Notes: generated from the letters alone by a model not told the origin. Counted from the first letter of the stretch, positions 28,797 through 38,072 are shown. The stretch: 64,000 nt of DNA from Deinococcus hopiensis KR-140 (GCA_943327755.2 CALPYF020000001.1:62001-126000), one strand, 5' to 3'. A program made the numbers and translations.

Positions 28797-29341
28797 CGCA
28801 GCGCCTCCATGTCCCACAGTTCGACGCTGTCCACGTCGTCGGTTTCCTGCAACTTGACCTTCACGACCTCGCTGGCGGCGGTGGGGAGGTTCTTGCCGAC
28901 GTAGTCGGCGCGGATCGGGAGTTCGCGGTGCCCCCGGTCCACCAGCACGGCCAGCTGGATGCCGGCGGGGCGGCCGAGGTCGATCAGGGCGTCCAGCGCG
29001 GCGCGGACGGTGCGGCCGGTGTACAGCACGTCGTCCACGAGGATCACGCGGCGGTCGCGCAGGTCGAAGGGTACCTGCGTCTCGCGGATAATGGGCTGCT
29101 GGGCGACCTCGCTGAGGTCGTCGCGGTACAGGGTGATGTCCAGCATGCCGGTGGGGACGTCCACGCCTTCCAGGGTGCTGAGTTTCTCGGCGAGGCGGCG
29201 GGCCAGGGGGATGCCGCGGGTGTGCACGCCGATCAGGGCGAGGTTCTCGGCGCCCTTGTTGCGTTCGATGATCTCGTGCGCGATGCGGGTCAGGGCGCGG
29301 CGGACCTCGTCGGCGGTGAGGATCGTGGCTTTAGGCGTCAC
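28793..29341 (-). CDS. pyrR: bifunctional pyr operon attenuation protein / uracil phosphoribosyltransferase
   Basis: PyrR senses UMP/UTP, binds pyr leader RNA and has some uracil phosphoribosyltransferase activity. The 182-aa protein has the PRPP loop VILVDDVLYTGRT and the N-terminal ALIGVHTRGIPLA segment. GTG start with GGAGG 5 bases upstream. The start lies inside the last codons of a leader-peptide frame (29331-29414). A PyrR-binding consensus upstream suggests autoregulation. Confidence 0.95.
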
Positions 29342-29414
29342 GGTGTCCTCCGGGGCGGGCCATAAAAAAAAGGCCGTGCAGCGCGGGCTGACGGGTCGGG
29401 GTTGGGTGGTTCAT
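29331..29414 (-). CDS. pyr leader peptide, 27 codons, ending inside pyrR
   Basis: An ATG preceded by AAGGAG opens a 27-codon frame (MNHPTPTRQPALHGLFFMAR...) whose TAA lies just downstream of the pyrR GTG. An in-frame tract of eight T residues (29371-29364) encodes the end of Leu-Phe-Phe. The start codon lies about 30 bases downstream of a PyrR-binding hairpin. I infer a regulatory leader whose translation influences pyrR expression, as proposed for pyr leaders of Thermus; peptide production is unproven. Confidence 0.6.
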   Translation of the reverse strand: MNHPTPTRQPALHGLFFMARPGGHRDA

Positions 29415-29445
29415 GGGGCTCCTTCTCCTGCCTCACGGGGCGGGT

Positions 29446-29464
29446 GCAGCCTCACGGGACTGCC
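29446..29464 (-). promoter_or_regulatory. PyrR-binding RNA hairpin in the pyr leader
   Basis: On the minus strand a GCAG/CTGC stem encloses a loop whose sequence AGTCCCGTGAGGCT agrees with the PyrR recognition consensus as I recall it (ARUCCNGNGAGGYU). It lies ~32 bases before the leader-peptide ATG and ~105 before pyrR. Confidence 0.75.
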
Positions 29465-29590
29465 GGGAAAGGGACGTGGTGTGGAGTTGTGGGTCGCGCC
29501 GGGGCGCGGGCCTTGTGGAGTGTACACCGCCGGGCGCCGGGGTGTCATGTCGCCCGTCCGGCCCGGTAGGGGAGGGTGCGGCGCACCAAA

Positions 29591-29620
29591 CTTGACATGA
29601 ATGCACTCAGGTTTTACTAT
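29591..29620 (+). promoter_or_regulatory. hsp20 promoter with HAIR-like HspR element
   Basis: TTGACA (29592-29597), a 17-base spacer and TACTAT (29615-29620) make a near-consensus housekeeping promoter. CTTGACA-N7-ACTCAGG (29591-29611) matches the HAIR repeat CTTGAGT-N7-ACTCAAG at 11 of 14 positions with exact spacing and covers the -35 box. A GCACTC/GAGTGC inverted repeat (29640-29664) follows in the leader. Confidence 0.65.
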
Positions 29621-29694
29621 GACCGTAGTTTAGCGCAAGGCACTCAGATGTCATGCAAGAGTGCGGCGCGCTTCCAGTCTCAGGAGGTACAGTG

Positions 29695-30129
29695 ATGATG
29701 CGATTCGATCCCTTCCGTGAAATCGAGGAACTCACCCAGCGCATGGACCGCGCCTTCGGCCAGCCCGCCGCGCCCGCCCGCTTCGCCCCGCCCGTCGACG
29801 TGCACGAGGACGAGGACGGTCTCGAACTCACCCTCGACCTGCCCGGCATCGCCCCCGATCAGGTGCAGATTGAAGCGGAAAATCAGACCCTGACCGTCCA
29901 GGCCACCCGCACCTACGACCGCCGCGAGGGCCGCACCGCCCACCGCGTCGAACGCGCCCACGGCACCCTCGCCCGCACCTTCAGCGTCCCCGCCAAGTAC
30001 GACCTCACGAAGGTCGAGGCGGACCTGCAGCACGGCACCCTGACCCTCCGTGTGCCCCGCAGCGAGGCCGCGCAGAAACGCACCATCACCGTCCGCACCG
30101 GCACCGTTCTCGACACCGCCAGCGCGTAA
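29695..30129 (+). CDS. Hsp20 / alpha-crystallin small heat-shock protein
   Basis: The 144-aa protein is an ATP-independent holdase that binds unfolding proteins. The alpha-crystallin domain spans ~33-130 with the family features DLPGIAPDQVQIEAENQTLTV and the GTLTLRVPR terminal motif; the C-terminal tail lacks a clear IxI/V. An AGGAGG sequence lies 7 bases before the first of two adjacent ATGs. The promoter carries a HAIR-like element, consistent with HspR repression as known in D. radiodurans. Confidence 0.92.
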   Translation: MMRFDPFREIEELTQRMDRAFGQPAAPARFAPPVDVHEDEDGLELTLDLPGIAPDQVQIEAENQTLTVQATRTYDRREGRTAHRVERAHGTLARTFSVPAKYDLTKVEADLQHGTLTLRVPRSEAAQKRTITVRTGTVLDTASA

Positions 30130-30185
30130 ACCGGAAACCAGCAGCAGGGCGAGCCATTTGGAAGGCTCGCCCTGCGCTGTTTGGG

Positions 30186-30238
30186 GAGTGGGAAGTGGAA
30201 CGGCGATCCATCCACTGCCCACTTCCTACTTCCCACTC
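30186..30238. terminator. hairpin between convergent hsp20 and 30237-31172 genes
   Basis: GAGTGGGAAGT and ACTTCCCACTC form a perfect 11-bp stem around a 31-base loop. The right arm overlaps the stop codon of the minus-strand gene. There is no U-tract. Confidence 0.5.
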
Positions 30239-31172
30239 ACTCGCCTTCCCGCACTGCCTCCAGCAGGTCCTGCACGATATTCAGTGCCGCCGGGCCCAGC
30301 GGGGAGCGCGTGACGCCCATCAGCGTGCCGAGCTTCTCGCGCCGCGCGGGCGTGAGGTTCAGCCACCGCTGGAGGTCCTCGCGGTGCGTGCGGGCGGTCT
30401 CGTCGCGCAGGTAGCGGACCGCACCGTCGTAGTACCCGACCTGGAACGCGGCCCGCGCCCGCCGCTCCTGCTCCACGAGGCCCAGGCCGCGCGTGGCGAG
30501 CAGCACCCGCCGGGCCTCCGGCTCGCCGCCGAACGCGTACAGGCTCTCGAGGTGATACACCGCCTTCGGGAAGCGCAGTCCGGCCGAGGCGCGCCACGCG
30601 TGCGGCAGGCGGATCTCGAATTCCGGCCACAGGTGCAGCCACGTCAGCAGCGCTGGGTACAGCAGCGTCAGCGCGATCTCGCGGGCGTCCGCGAGGGCGT
30701 GCAGCTGCTCCTGCACGCCGTGCCCGGCGCCCGTGTGCGCGGCGCGCGCGGCGCTCAGGGCGTCCTGCGCGCCTAGCAGCAGTTCGGCGCGGTGCGCGGC
30801 CCGCTGCGACGCGCTGAGGTTCCACAGCGTCCGCTGGATGCGCCCGTAATGCCCGGTCGGGTCGTACAGCACCCGGCTGGTCGCCAGCAGCGCCAGCGGG
30901 GCCTCCGCGCGGGCCACGTCCCAGTCCCGCCACGCCTCCAGATTCTCGAACGGGAACCGCTCGACGGTCACGCCCGCCCGCGCGTCCGAATGGGCGCTCA
31001 GCAGGCCACGCTCGAACGTCACGAACGTCGGGACGCTCCCCGCCCACTGGAACTCCGTGCCGAAGCTGCCCGCCTGCGCCACGGCGCGCACCTTCCGGTC
31101 GGCGACCAGCCGCTCCGCGACCCGTTCCGGCGAGTGCCGCTCCGACCGCTGCTCGTTCGATTCCGTCTTCAC
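30237..31172 (-). CDS. protein of unknown function, nucleotidyltransferase-like N-terminus
   Basis: A 311-aa soluble protein. The N-terminal VRAVAQAGSFGTEFQWAGSVPTFVTF resembles the GSF...D start of a polymerase-beta-type nucleotidyltransferase fold, but the DxD pair is missing, so catalysis is doubtful. The rest is mainly helical, without known motifs. GTG start with AAGGGGG upstream. I do not assign a function. Confidence 0.65.
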   Translation of the reverse strand: MKTESNEQRSERHSPERVAERLVADRKVRAVAQAGSFGTEFQWAGSVPTFVTFERGLLSAHSDARAGVTVERFPFENLEAWRDWDVARAEAPLALLATSRVLYDPTGHYGRIQRTLWNLSASQRAAHRAELLLGAQDALSAARAAHTGAGHGVQEQLHALADAREIALTLLYPALLTWLHLWPEFEIRLPHAWRASAGLRFPKAVYHLESLYAFGGEPEARRVLLATRGLGLVEQERRARAAFQVGYYDGAVRYLRDETARTHREDLQRWLNLTPARREKLGTLMGVTRSPLGPAALNIVQDLLEAVREGE

Positions 31173-31265
31173 GCCACACCCCCTTCCCGCTTCCCGCCGG
31201 GCCGGGCAGCATACCCCACCCCGGCCCCCTTCTCCGTGACCCCTGCGGTGATCAGCCCCGCTTGT

Positions 31266-31925
31266 TCAGGCCCGGCGGGCCACGACCGTCTCCGCGCCCG
31301 TCACGCGGTCCCCCACGCTCACGGCGGGCGTGAACGCCAGCGGCACGTGCAGCAGCACCAGCCCACCCTCCTGCAGGAACGCGGCCTTGTACCCGGCACG
31401 TACCTCGTCCCCCTCCCGCGTGAAGGACGTGCCGCTCAGGCCCGCGCGGCCCGCCACCAGCGTCAGGGTCACGTCCCCGTCCGGCGTGGCGGTCACCGCC
31501 GCCTGCCGCTCGTTCTCCAGCGTCCCGCGCGACACCAGCGTGTCCACCGCGCGGCCCGTCAGCGCGCCCAGCGTGCCCGCCGCGTCCAGCAGCGGCACGT
31601 TCACGCGCGCGCCCACATGCGTCGCGTACGACACCGCGCCCGACACCGGCTGGAACACGTAATGCACGTCCAGCGGCCTGACCGTCACTCCGATCAGCCA
31701 GCCGTCCGCCGCGCCCGGCGTGCCCAGCAGCGCCGGCACGTCCAGCCCGTCCGCGCGGCCGTCCTCCACCCGCCGCACGAAGCCCACCACGCCGTCGGCG
31801 GCACTCAGGACCTCGCCCTCGTTCACCTTCGGGAGGCGCACCGGGTCACGGTAGCGGTACACGCCACGCAGGTACAGGGCCGCGCCAGCAGCCAACGCAA
31901 CAGGAATCAGACGGCGAACACGCAT
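31266..31925 (-). CDS. phosphatidylserine-decarboxylase-like protein lacking the pyruvoyl serine
   Basis: The 219-aa protein has an N-terminal hydrophobic anchor (~6-22) and the PSD-family blocks: SAADG (Asp44), VRPLDVHYVFQPVSG (His88) and LENERQAAVTATPDG (137-150). Active decarboxylases then have a Gly-Ser pair at the self-cleavage site; here the aligned region reads YKAAFLQEGGLVLL with no Ser. It may be a non-cleaving paralogue, for example a lipid-binding or envelope protein. A TAGACT box lies 6 bases before the ATG (leaderless); a GTG two codons upstream is possible. Confidence 0.7.
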   Translation of the reverse strand: MRVRRLIPVALAAGAALYLRGVYRYRDPVRLPKVNEGEVLSAADGVVGFVRRVEDGRADGLDVPALLGTPGAADGWLIGVTVRPLDVHYVFQPVSGAVSYATHVGARVNVPLLDAAGTLGALTGRAVDTLVSRGTLENERQAAVTATPDGDVTLTLVAGRAGLSGTSFTREGDEVRAGYKAAFLQEGGLVLLHVPLAFTPAVSVGDRVTGAETVVARRA

Positions 31926-32068
31926 GCCCACAGTCTAAAGGGCACGCGCGCCGCGCCGGGGAGAGACAACCTTGGGGGATGAGGAGGGGGCTCTGGACCA
32001 TGGGCGGCGATCAGCAGCGGGCCGGAGCTCGCCTCACCGCTCAGAGCTCACGGCCCAGCGCCCAGATC

Positions 32069-32830
32069 TCACTGCTCCTGAAGGATCTGCACGCCCAGCA
32101 GCGTGTCCGCGCCCGCCCCGGCAATCGGGCCACTGTTGTTGTAGTTGCGCTGAAGGCGGTTCAGGACGTCCTGCCCGGCGATGACCTGCCCGAACACCGT
32201 GTAGTTCCCGCTGAGGAAGTCGGCGGGCGCGACCGTGATGAAGAACTGGCTGCCCTGCGAACTCAGGCTCTGCGAGCGGGCCATGCCCAGCACACCGGCC
32301 TTATCGAAGCGCACGCCGCTGACGAGTTCCGCGCTGAACTGGTACCCGGGTCCGCCCGTGCCCCAGCGGGCCTGCTGGGTGGTGTCGGCGCTCAGGGGGT
32401 CGCCGCCCTGCGCCATGAACCCGTCGATCACGCGGTGGAAGCGCGTGCCGTCGTAGAAGTGGTTCAGCGCGAGGAACACGAAGTTGTTCACGGCGACCGG
32501 CGCGACCTTCGGGTAGAGGTCCAGGGTCACGTCCCCCTGACTGGTCTTCAGGACCGCGCGGTAGCGCTTGTTCGGGTCGATGATCTGCGCGGGCGCGCTG
32601 CTGAACGAGCGCACTGGGGCCTGCGTGAGCTCTGGCATCGCCTGGAAGCTCAGCACCGGGGCGGGCGCGGGCGCCGCAGGAGTGGGGGAGACCGGCGCGG
32701 GGGTGACCGGGGCAGCGGTCAACGGCGGCGTGGTGGTTGGAGCGGTGGCCGGGTTGGTGGCGGCGGGCACGCAGGCGACCAGTGCGGCACCCAGCAGGAC
32801 GGAAGCGGTGATCAGGGCACGTCGGGACAT
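32069..32830 (-). CDS. cyclophilin-type peptidyl-prolyl isomerase, lipoprotein
   Basis: The 253-aa protein begins with a signal peptide and lipobox (GAALVAC), continues with a Pro/Thr/Ala-rich linker (~25-60) and ends in a cyclophilin domain (~95-250): VAVNNFVFLALNHFYDGTRFHRVIDGFMAQGGDP is the family signature, and GSQFFITVAP and YTVFGQV follow. The catalytic Arg (FHRV) is present. It would assist protein folding at the cell surface. The start was chosen at the ATG before the signal peptide; a longer TTG start is unlikely. Confidence 0.9.
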   Translation of the reverse strand: MSRRALITASVLLGAALVACVPAATNPATAPTTTPPLTAAPVTPAPVSPTPAAPAPAPVLSFQAMPELTQAPVRSFSSAPAQIIDPNKRYRAVLKTSQGDVTLDLYPKVAPVAVNNFVFLALNHFYDGTRFHRVIDGFMAQGGDPLSADTTQQARWGTGGPGYQFSAELVSGVRFDKAGVLGMARSQSLSSQGSQFFITVAPADFLSGNYTVFGQVIAGQDVLNRLQRNYNNSGPIAGAGADTLLGVQILQEQ

Positions 32831-32921
32831 GCCCCAGTCTTCCACAGCGTCCATGAGAGGCGGTGCCCTGCCCCGCGCCGCCGGATTCGGGTTCGTTGAG
32901 GTTCGGCGCAGCCAGCGATGG

Positions 32922-33134
32922 TCAGCGGGGGCGTTCCGGGCCCCAGCGGTTCAGCGCCCACAGGCCCGCGCCGATCAGCACGGCAGGCACGGCCAGGATC
33001 GCCCAGGCGGGCCAGTCCAGCAGCAGGATGCCCGCCCCGGCCAGCAGCACGGACGCCGCCACGATGATCCAGCGCAGCGCCTCGTCCAGCAGGAACGCCC
33101 ACAGGTCCGCCCAGAACCCCTGTCTCGTGTTCAT
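32922..33134 (-). CDS. small two-helix membrane protein, 70 aa
   Basis: The protein has two predicted membrane helices (about 20-38 and 42-60: WIIVAASVLLAGAGILLL and WAILAVPAVLIGAGLWAL) between short polar ends. No family is recognised. A TACGCT box lies 6 bases before the ATG without a Shine-Dalgarno sequence, which supports this start. It lies downstream of the Lrp-family gene on the same strand. Confidence 0.7.
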   Translation of the reverse strand: MNTRQGFWADLWAFLLDEALRWIIVAASVLLAGAGILLLDWPAWAILAVPAVLIGAGLWALNRWGPERPR

Positions 33135-33172
33135 ACGCCCAGCGTACCGGGTCCGGGCACTCCAGCGGGAGG

Positions 33173-33643
33173 CTATTCCAGTGGGAGGCTGGTCGTGTAC
33201 TTCTCCTGCTTCACGACGATCGTGCTGGCAGTGTTCCGCACGCCGGGAATGGCGGCCAGGGTGTTCACCAGGAAGTGCTGGTACGCGTCCAGATCCGGCA
33301 CGGACACCTTCAGCAGGTAGTCGATGTCCCCCAGACACAGGAAGCATTCGAGCACCTCGGGGCGGTCCTGCATCTTCTTCGCGAACTCCTCGAAGCCCGC
33401 CTTCGTCTGCTTGTCCAGCGTGACGCGCACGATGACCATCAGCTCGCGCCCGACGGTCTTCGGGTCGAGCAGCGCCACGTACCGCTGAATGACGCCTTCC
33501 TCTTCCAGGCGGCGCACGCGGCGGAGGGTGGGGGCGGGGGTCAGGCCGATCTCGTCCGCGAGTTCCGTGTTCGGAATGCGGGCGTCCCGTTGCAGGATCC
33601 CCAGAATCTGCCGGTCGATGGCATCCAGATCACTCTGAGACAT
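33173..33643 (-). CDS. Lrp/AsnC family transcriptional regulator
   Basis: The 156-aa regulator has an N-terminal helix-turn-helix (~5-55: LDAIDRQILGILQRDARIPNTELADEIGLTPAPTLRRVRRLEEEGVI) and a C-terminal RAM/AsnC effector domain (~65-150: VIVRVTL...CFLCLGDIDYLLKVSVPD). It is divergent from alanine dehydrogenase, as Lrp regulators of ald often are, so alanine-responsive control is likely. An ATG four codons upstream is possible. An extended -10 promoter (TGCTATAAT) lies 10 bases before the chosen ATG. Confidence 0.9.
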   Translation of the reverse strand: MSQSDLDAIDRQILGILQRDARIPNTELADEIGLTPAPTLRRVRRLEEEGVIQRYVALLDPKTVGRELMVIVRVTLDKQTKAGFEEFAKKMQDRPEVLECFLCLGDIDYLLKVSVPDLDAYQHFLVNTLAAIPGVRNTASTIVVKQEKYTTSLPLE

Positions 33644-33655
33644 GATGGAGCGCAT

Positions 33656-33725
33656 TATAGCAGATCAGCGCAACCCCGTTGCGGGGTATGGGCTGGAAAG
33701 GGCATGTGCGGGCAATCCTGATTGC
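33656..33725. promoter_or_regulatory. lrp promoter and two palindromes between lrp and ald
   Basis: On the minus strand the extended -10 TGCTATAAT precedes lrp. Two perfect inverted repeats with related arms follow: CGCAAC-N3-GTTGCG (33669-33683) and GCAATC-CT-GATTGC (33712-33725). Their centres are ~42 bp apart, about four helical turns, which would suit an Lrp-type oligomer wrapping the shared promoter. Confidence 0.55.
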
Positions 33726-33805
33726 GCCACCAACTGTTAATCTTGCGTTCAACACAGTATCAACCCGCCGGCAGGAGACACCTGCGCGGCCCGCGAGGTC
33801 ACACC

Positions 33806-34912
<1,107 letters not shown>

Positions 34913-34931
34913 GATTTAACCGATGACCCCA

Positions 34932-34966
34932 CCCCCCAGCCCCCTACCCCAAGGGGGCAGGGGGGG
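34932..34966 (+). terminator. GC-rich hairpin after ald
   Basis: CCCCCC with GGGGGG and GCCCCCT with AGGGGGC form a two-part stem, 19 bases after the ald stop. No U-tract follows. Confidence 0.5.
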
Positions 34967-35290
34967 CTTACGTTGGCACTGGGCAAGAGTTTTTACTCGT
35001 GTGGCGTGATTCTGTCGGGCGGTGACGGGTCTGGCTTCGATGCCATCCTCCGCCCCCCTCGTAGGCCCGCGCGCTGCGCGCACGACGGCCGGTGGTGGTT
35101 TGCGGCAGCGGGCAGGGTGGATGGTGCGGGCCGCTGATCGACTTTTCTGGCTTCCGCAGCAGCGTGATGTTTGGCTCCCCTTTGAGGGGAGCTGTCAGCG
35201 CAGCTGACTGAGGGGTTTGGGTCCCGCTGCGCAGCAGCCTCCTGTTCCACTTCCCACACCCCACTCCCCACTGCCCTCCCGCTTCCCGCG
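34967..35290. repeat. gene-free spacer with tandem hairpins
   Basis: No plausible gene. It contains two adjacent hairpins, GCTCCCC/GGGGAGC (35174-35192) and GTCAGC/GCTGAC (35194-35208), whose layout resembles dispersed palindromic repeats. A TACCCT box at 35291 then serves the ABC transporter gene. Confidence 0.45.
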
Positions 35291-35302
35291 TACCCTGTTC
35301 CT

Positions 35303-37153
35303 ATGTTCTCCCGTCCTGGTCGTGCTGCTTCGCCCCTGAGTCCGGATGCGCCGCGTGTGAGGCGTGATCCGCGTCAGCTGGTGCGCCTGCTGGCGTTCGC
35401 GCGGCCGTACCGGTGGGTGTTCGTGGTGGGTGTGGTGGCGACGCTGGTGTCGAGTGGGTTGAATCTGGTGTTCCCGGCGTTGTTCGGGCGGTTGATCGAC
35501 GCGTCGTTCCTGCGGGTGGGGTCCACGGACACGTCGCAGCTGGACCGGACGGTGGTGGCGCTGCTGGGGATCTTCGCGCTGTCGGCGCTGTTCGGGGCGG
35601 CGCAGTCGTTCCTGCTGTCGCGGGTGGGGGCGGGCGTGGTGGCGGACCTGCGCCGGGCGGTGTTCGCGCACCTGCTGACGCTCTCGCCGCGCTTTTTCGG
35701 GGAGCACAAGACCGGGGACCTGACGAGTCGCCTGACCTCGGACGTGGGCACCGTGCAGACGGTCACGAGTACGGCGCTGGCGCAGCTGGCGGCGCAGTCC
35801 GTGAGTCTGGTGGGCGCGGTGGTGCTGCTGGTGACGACCAGTCCGCGCCTGAGCCTGCTGACCCTGGCCGTTATCCCGCTGGTGATCGGGACGGCCGTGA
35901 CGATCGGGCGGCGGATCCGCCGCGTGAGCCGCGAGGTGCAGGACGCGGTGGCGGGCGCGAACGCCAGCGCCGAGGAGGCCATCAGCGGCGTGCGGGTCGT
36001 GCAGAGCTTCACCGCCGAAGGGGTGGAGGAGGGCCGCTACGGGCAGGGCGTCACGCAGAGCTTCCTGGCCGCCCTGAAACGCGCCCGGCTTCAGGCGCTC
36101 ATGGCAGGCGTGATGAGCTTCCTGACCTTCGGCGCCCTGGCCGTGGTCCTGTGGTACGGGGGGCGGCTGGTCATGGCGGGCAGCCTCACGCCGGGGAACC
36201 TCGTGACGTTCCTGTTCTACGCGCTGCAGGTGGGCGGCACGGTCGTCGCGCTGACCGGCGTGTTCAACCAGTTCCAGGAGGCGCTGGGCGCGTCGGGCCG
36301 CATCTTCGAACTGCTCGACGAACGCAGCGACCTGCCGCAGCCCGCGCAGCCCGCCCCGCTGGCCCGCGCCGAGGGCCGCGTTTCCTTCGACGGCGTGTCC
36401 TTCACCTATGACGGTGAGACTGAAGGGACGCGGGCCGCCGTGCTGCGCGACGTGACACTGGACGTTCCCGCCGGGCAGGTCGTCGCGCTGGTCGGGCCGA
36501 GCGGGGCGGGGAAGACCACCCTCGTGAACCTCATCCCGCGCTTCTGGGACGTCACGGGCGGCACCCTGCGCGTGGACGGCCGGGACGTGCGCGACTACGC
36601 CCTGGCGGACCTGCGCGCCCAGGTGGGCCTCGTGCCGCAGGAGACGCTGCTGTTCAGCGGCAGCATTCGCGAGAACATCCTGTACGGCCGCCCCGGCGCG
36701 CACCCCGACGAGGTCGAGGCCGCCGCCCGCGCCGCGAACGCCCACGAGTTCATCAGCGCCTTCCCGCACGGGTACGACACGGTCGTCGGGGAACGCGGCG
36801 TGAAACTCAGCGGTGGGCAGCGCCAGCGGGTCGCCATCGCCCGCGCCATCCTGAAAGACCCCCGCATCCTGATCCTCGACGAGGCCACCAGCGCCCTGGA
36901 CAACGAATCCGAAGCGCTCGTGCAGGCCGCGCTGGAACGCCTCATGCAGGGCCGCACCACCTTCGTCATCGCCCACCGTCTCAGCACCATCCGGAACGCC
37001 GACCGCATCCTCGTCATGGACGCCGGGCGCGTCACCGAGGACGGCACGCACGCGCAACTCCTCGCGGCGGGCGGCCTGTACCGCGACCTGTACGAACTCC
37101 AGTTCCGCGCCGAACAGGACGCCCAGGCTGACCTGAACCTCACCACGAGCTGA
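35303..37153 (+). CDS. ABC transporter, fused permease and ATPase (exporter type)
   Basis: The 616-aa half-transporter has an N-terminal six-helix type 1 exporter domain (~35-330) and a C-terminal ATPase (~355-600). Walker A is GPSGAGKTT, the Q-loop follows in VGLVPQETLLFSGS, the signature is KLSGGQRQR, Walker B is ILILDEATSALD and the H-loop is IAHRLSTI. It works as a homodimer or heterodimer; the MsbA/LmrA-like form suggests lipid or drug export, without a specific substrate. A TACCCT box lies 6 bases before the ATG (leaderless). The aldo/keto reductase gene follows after 25 bases. Confidence 0.93.
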   Translation: MFSRPGRAASPLSPDAPRVRRDPRQLVRLLAFARPYRWVFVVGVVATLVSSGLNLVFPALFGRLIDASFLRVGSTDTSQLDRTVVALLGIFALSALFGAAQSFLLSRVGAGVVADLRRAVFAHLLTLSPRFFGEHKTGDLTSRLTSDVGTVQTVTSTALAQLAAQSVSLVGAVVLLVTTSPRLSLLTLAVIPLVIGTAVTIGRRIRRVSREVQDAVAGANASAEEAISGVRVVQSFTAEGVEEGRYGQGVTQSFLAALKRARLQALMAGVMSFLTFGALAVVLWYGGRLVMAGSLTPGNLVTFLFYALQVGGTVVALTGVFNQFQEALGASGRIFELLDERSDLPQPAQPAPLARAEGRVSFDGVSFTYDGETEGTRAAVLRDVTLDVPAGQVVALVGPSGAGKTTLVNLIPRFWDVTGGTLRVDGRDVRDYALADLRAQVGLVPQETLLFSGSIRENILYGRPGAHPDEVEAAARAANAHEFISAFPHGYDTVVGERGVKLSGGQRQRVAIARAILKDPRILILDEATSALDNESEALVQAALERLMQGRTTFVIAHRLSTIRNADRILVMDAGRVTEDGTHAQLLAAGGLYRDLYELQFRAEQDAQADLNLTTS

Positions 37154-37178
37154 ACGCCAGCAGCGCACAATACCCGTC

Positions 37179-38072
37179 ATGGAACAGAGGGACTTCGGCA
37201 CCACCGGCCTGCGCGTCAGCCTCCTCGGCCTCGGCGCCGGGCAGATCGGCGACGGCGCACTGAGTGAAGACCACGCGGGCACCCTGCTCAACCGCGCCAT
37301 CGACCGGGGCATCACCCTGGTCGACACCGCGCGCGGCTACGGCCTCAGCGAGGAACGCATCGGCCGGCACCTCGCCTACCGCCGCCACGACTTCATCCTC
37401 AGCAGCAAGGGCGGGTACAGCGCCGACGGCGCCGACGACTGGACGCCGCAGGCCATCCGCCTCGGCATCGAACAGGCCCTCACCCGGCTGCGCTGCGACT
37501 GGATCGACATCTTCCACTTGCACTCCTGCCCCGCCGAGACCCTGCGCCGCGACGACCTCCTCGGCGCGCTCGACGACGCCCGCACCGCCGGACTGATTCG
37601 CGTCGCCGCGTACAGCGGCGAGAACGAAGCTCTGGCCTGGGCCATTCAGAGCGGCCGATTCGGCAGCGTCGAGACCAGCGTCAACCTCGCCGACCAGTTC
37701 AGCCGCCGCCAGCTGCTGCCCGCCGCCAACGACGCGGGGATGGGCGTCATCGCCAAACGCCCCATCGCCAACGCCGCCTGGCGCTTCACGGACCGCCCCG
37801 AAGGCGACTACGCCGAAACGTACTGGGAGCGCCTGCGCACCCTGAACATGGAATCCATCCGCCAGCAGGCCGGACTCGACTGGCTCGACCTCGCCCTGCG
37901 CTTCACCGCGTACGCCCCCGGCGTCCACAGCGCCATCGTCGGCACCGCCAGCATCCAGAACCTCGAACGCAACATTGACCTCGTCCAGCAGGGCCCGCTG
38001 CCGCTGGACGTCCTCACGCACATCGAAGCCGCGTGGACACAGCACGGGCTGGAATGGGGCGGGGACGTGTAA
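37179..38072 (+). CDS. aldo/keto reductase
   Basis: The 297-aa (beta/alpha)8 NAD(P)H oxidoreductase shows the catalytic tetrad: Asp in LVDTARGYG with Tyr in the same segment, Lys in ILSSKGG and His in IFHLHSC. The N-terminal GLRVSLLGLGAGQIGDG is typical. Substrate is unknown. It follows the ABC exporter closely and may share its transcript, and it converges on dnaG. Confidence 0.9.
   Translation: MEQRDFGTTGLRVSLLGLGAGQIGDGALSEDHAGTLLNRAIDRGITLVDTARGYGLSEERIGRHLAYRRHDFILSSKGGYSADGADDWTPQAIRLGIEQALTRLRCDWIDIFHLHSCPAETLRRDDLLGALDDARTAGLIRVAAYSGENEALAWAIQSGRFGSVETSVNLADQFSRRQLLPAANDAGMGVIAKRPIANAAWRFTDRPEGDYAETYWERLRTLNMESIRQQAGLDWLDLALRFTAYAPGVHSAIVGTASIQNLERNIDLVQQGPLPLDVLTHIEAAWTQHGLEWGGDV

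Noticed and set aside
29364..29400. Classical attenuator terminator in the pyr leader
   Set aside because: The eight-T tract is present, but I could not build a stable stem directly before it.
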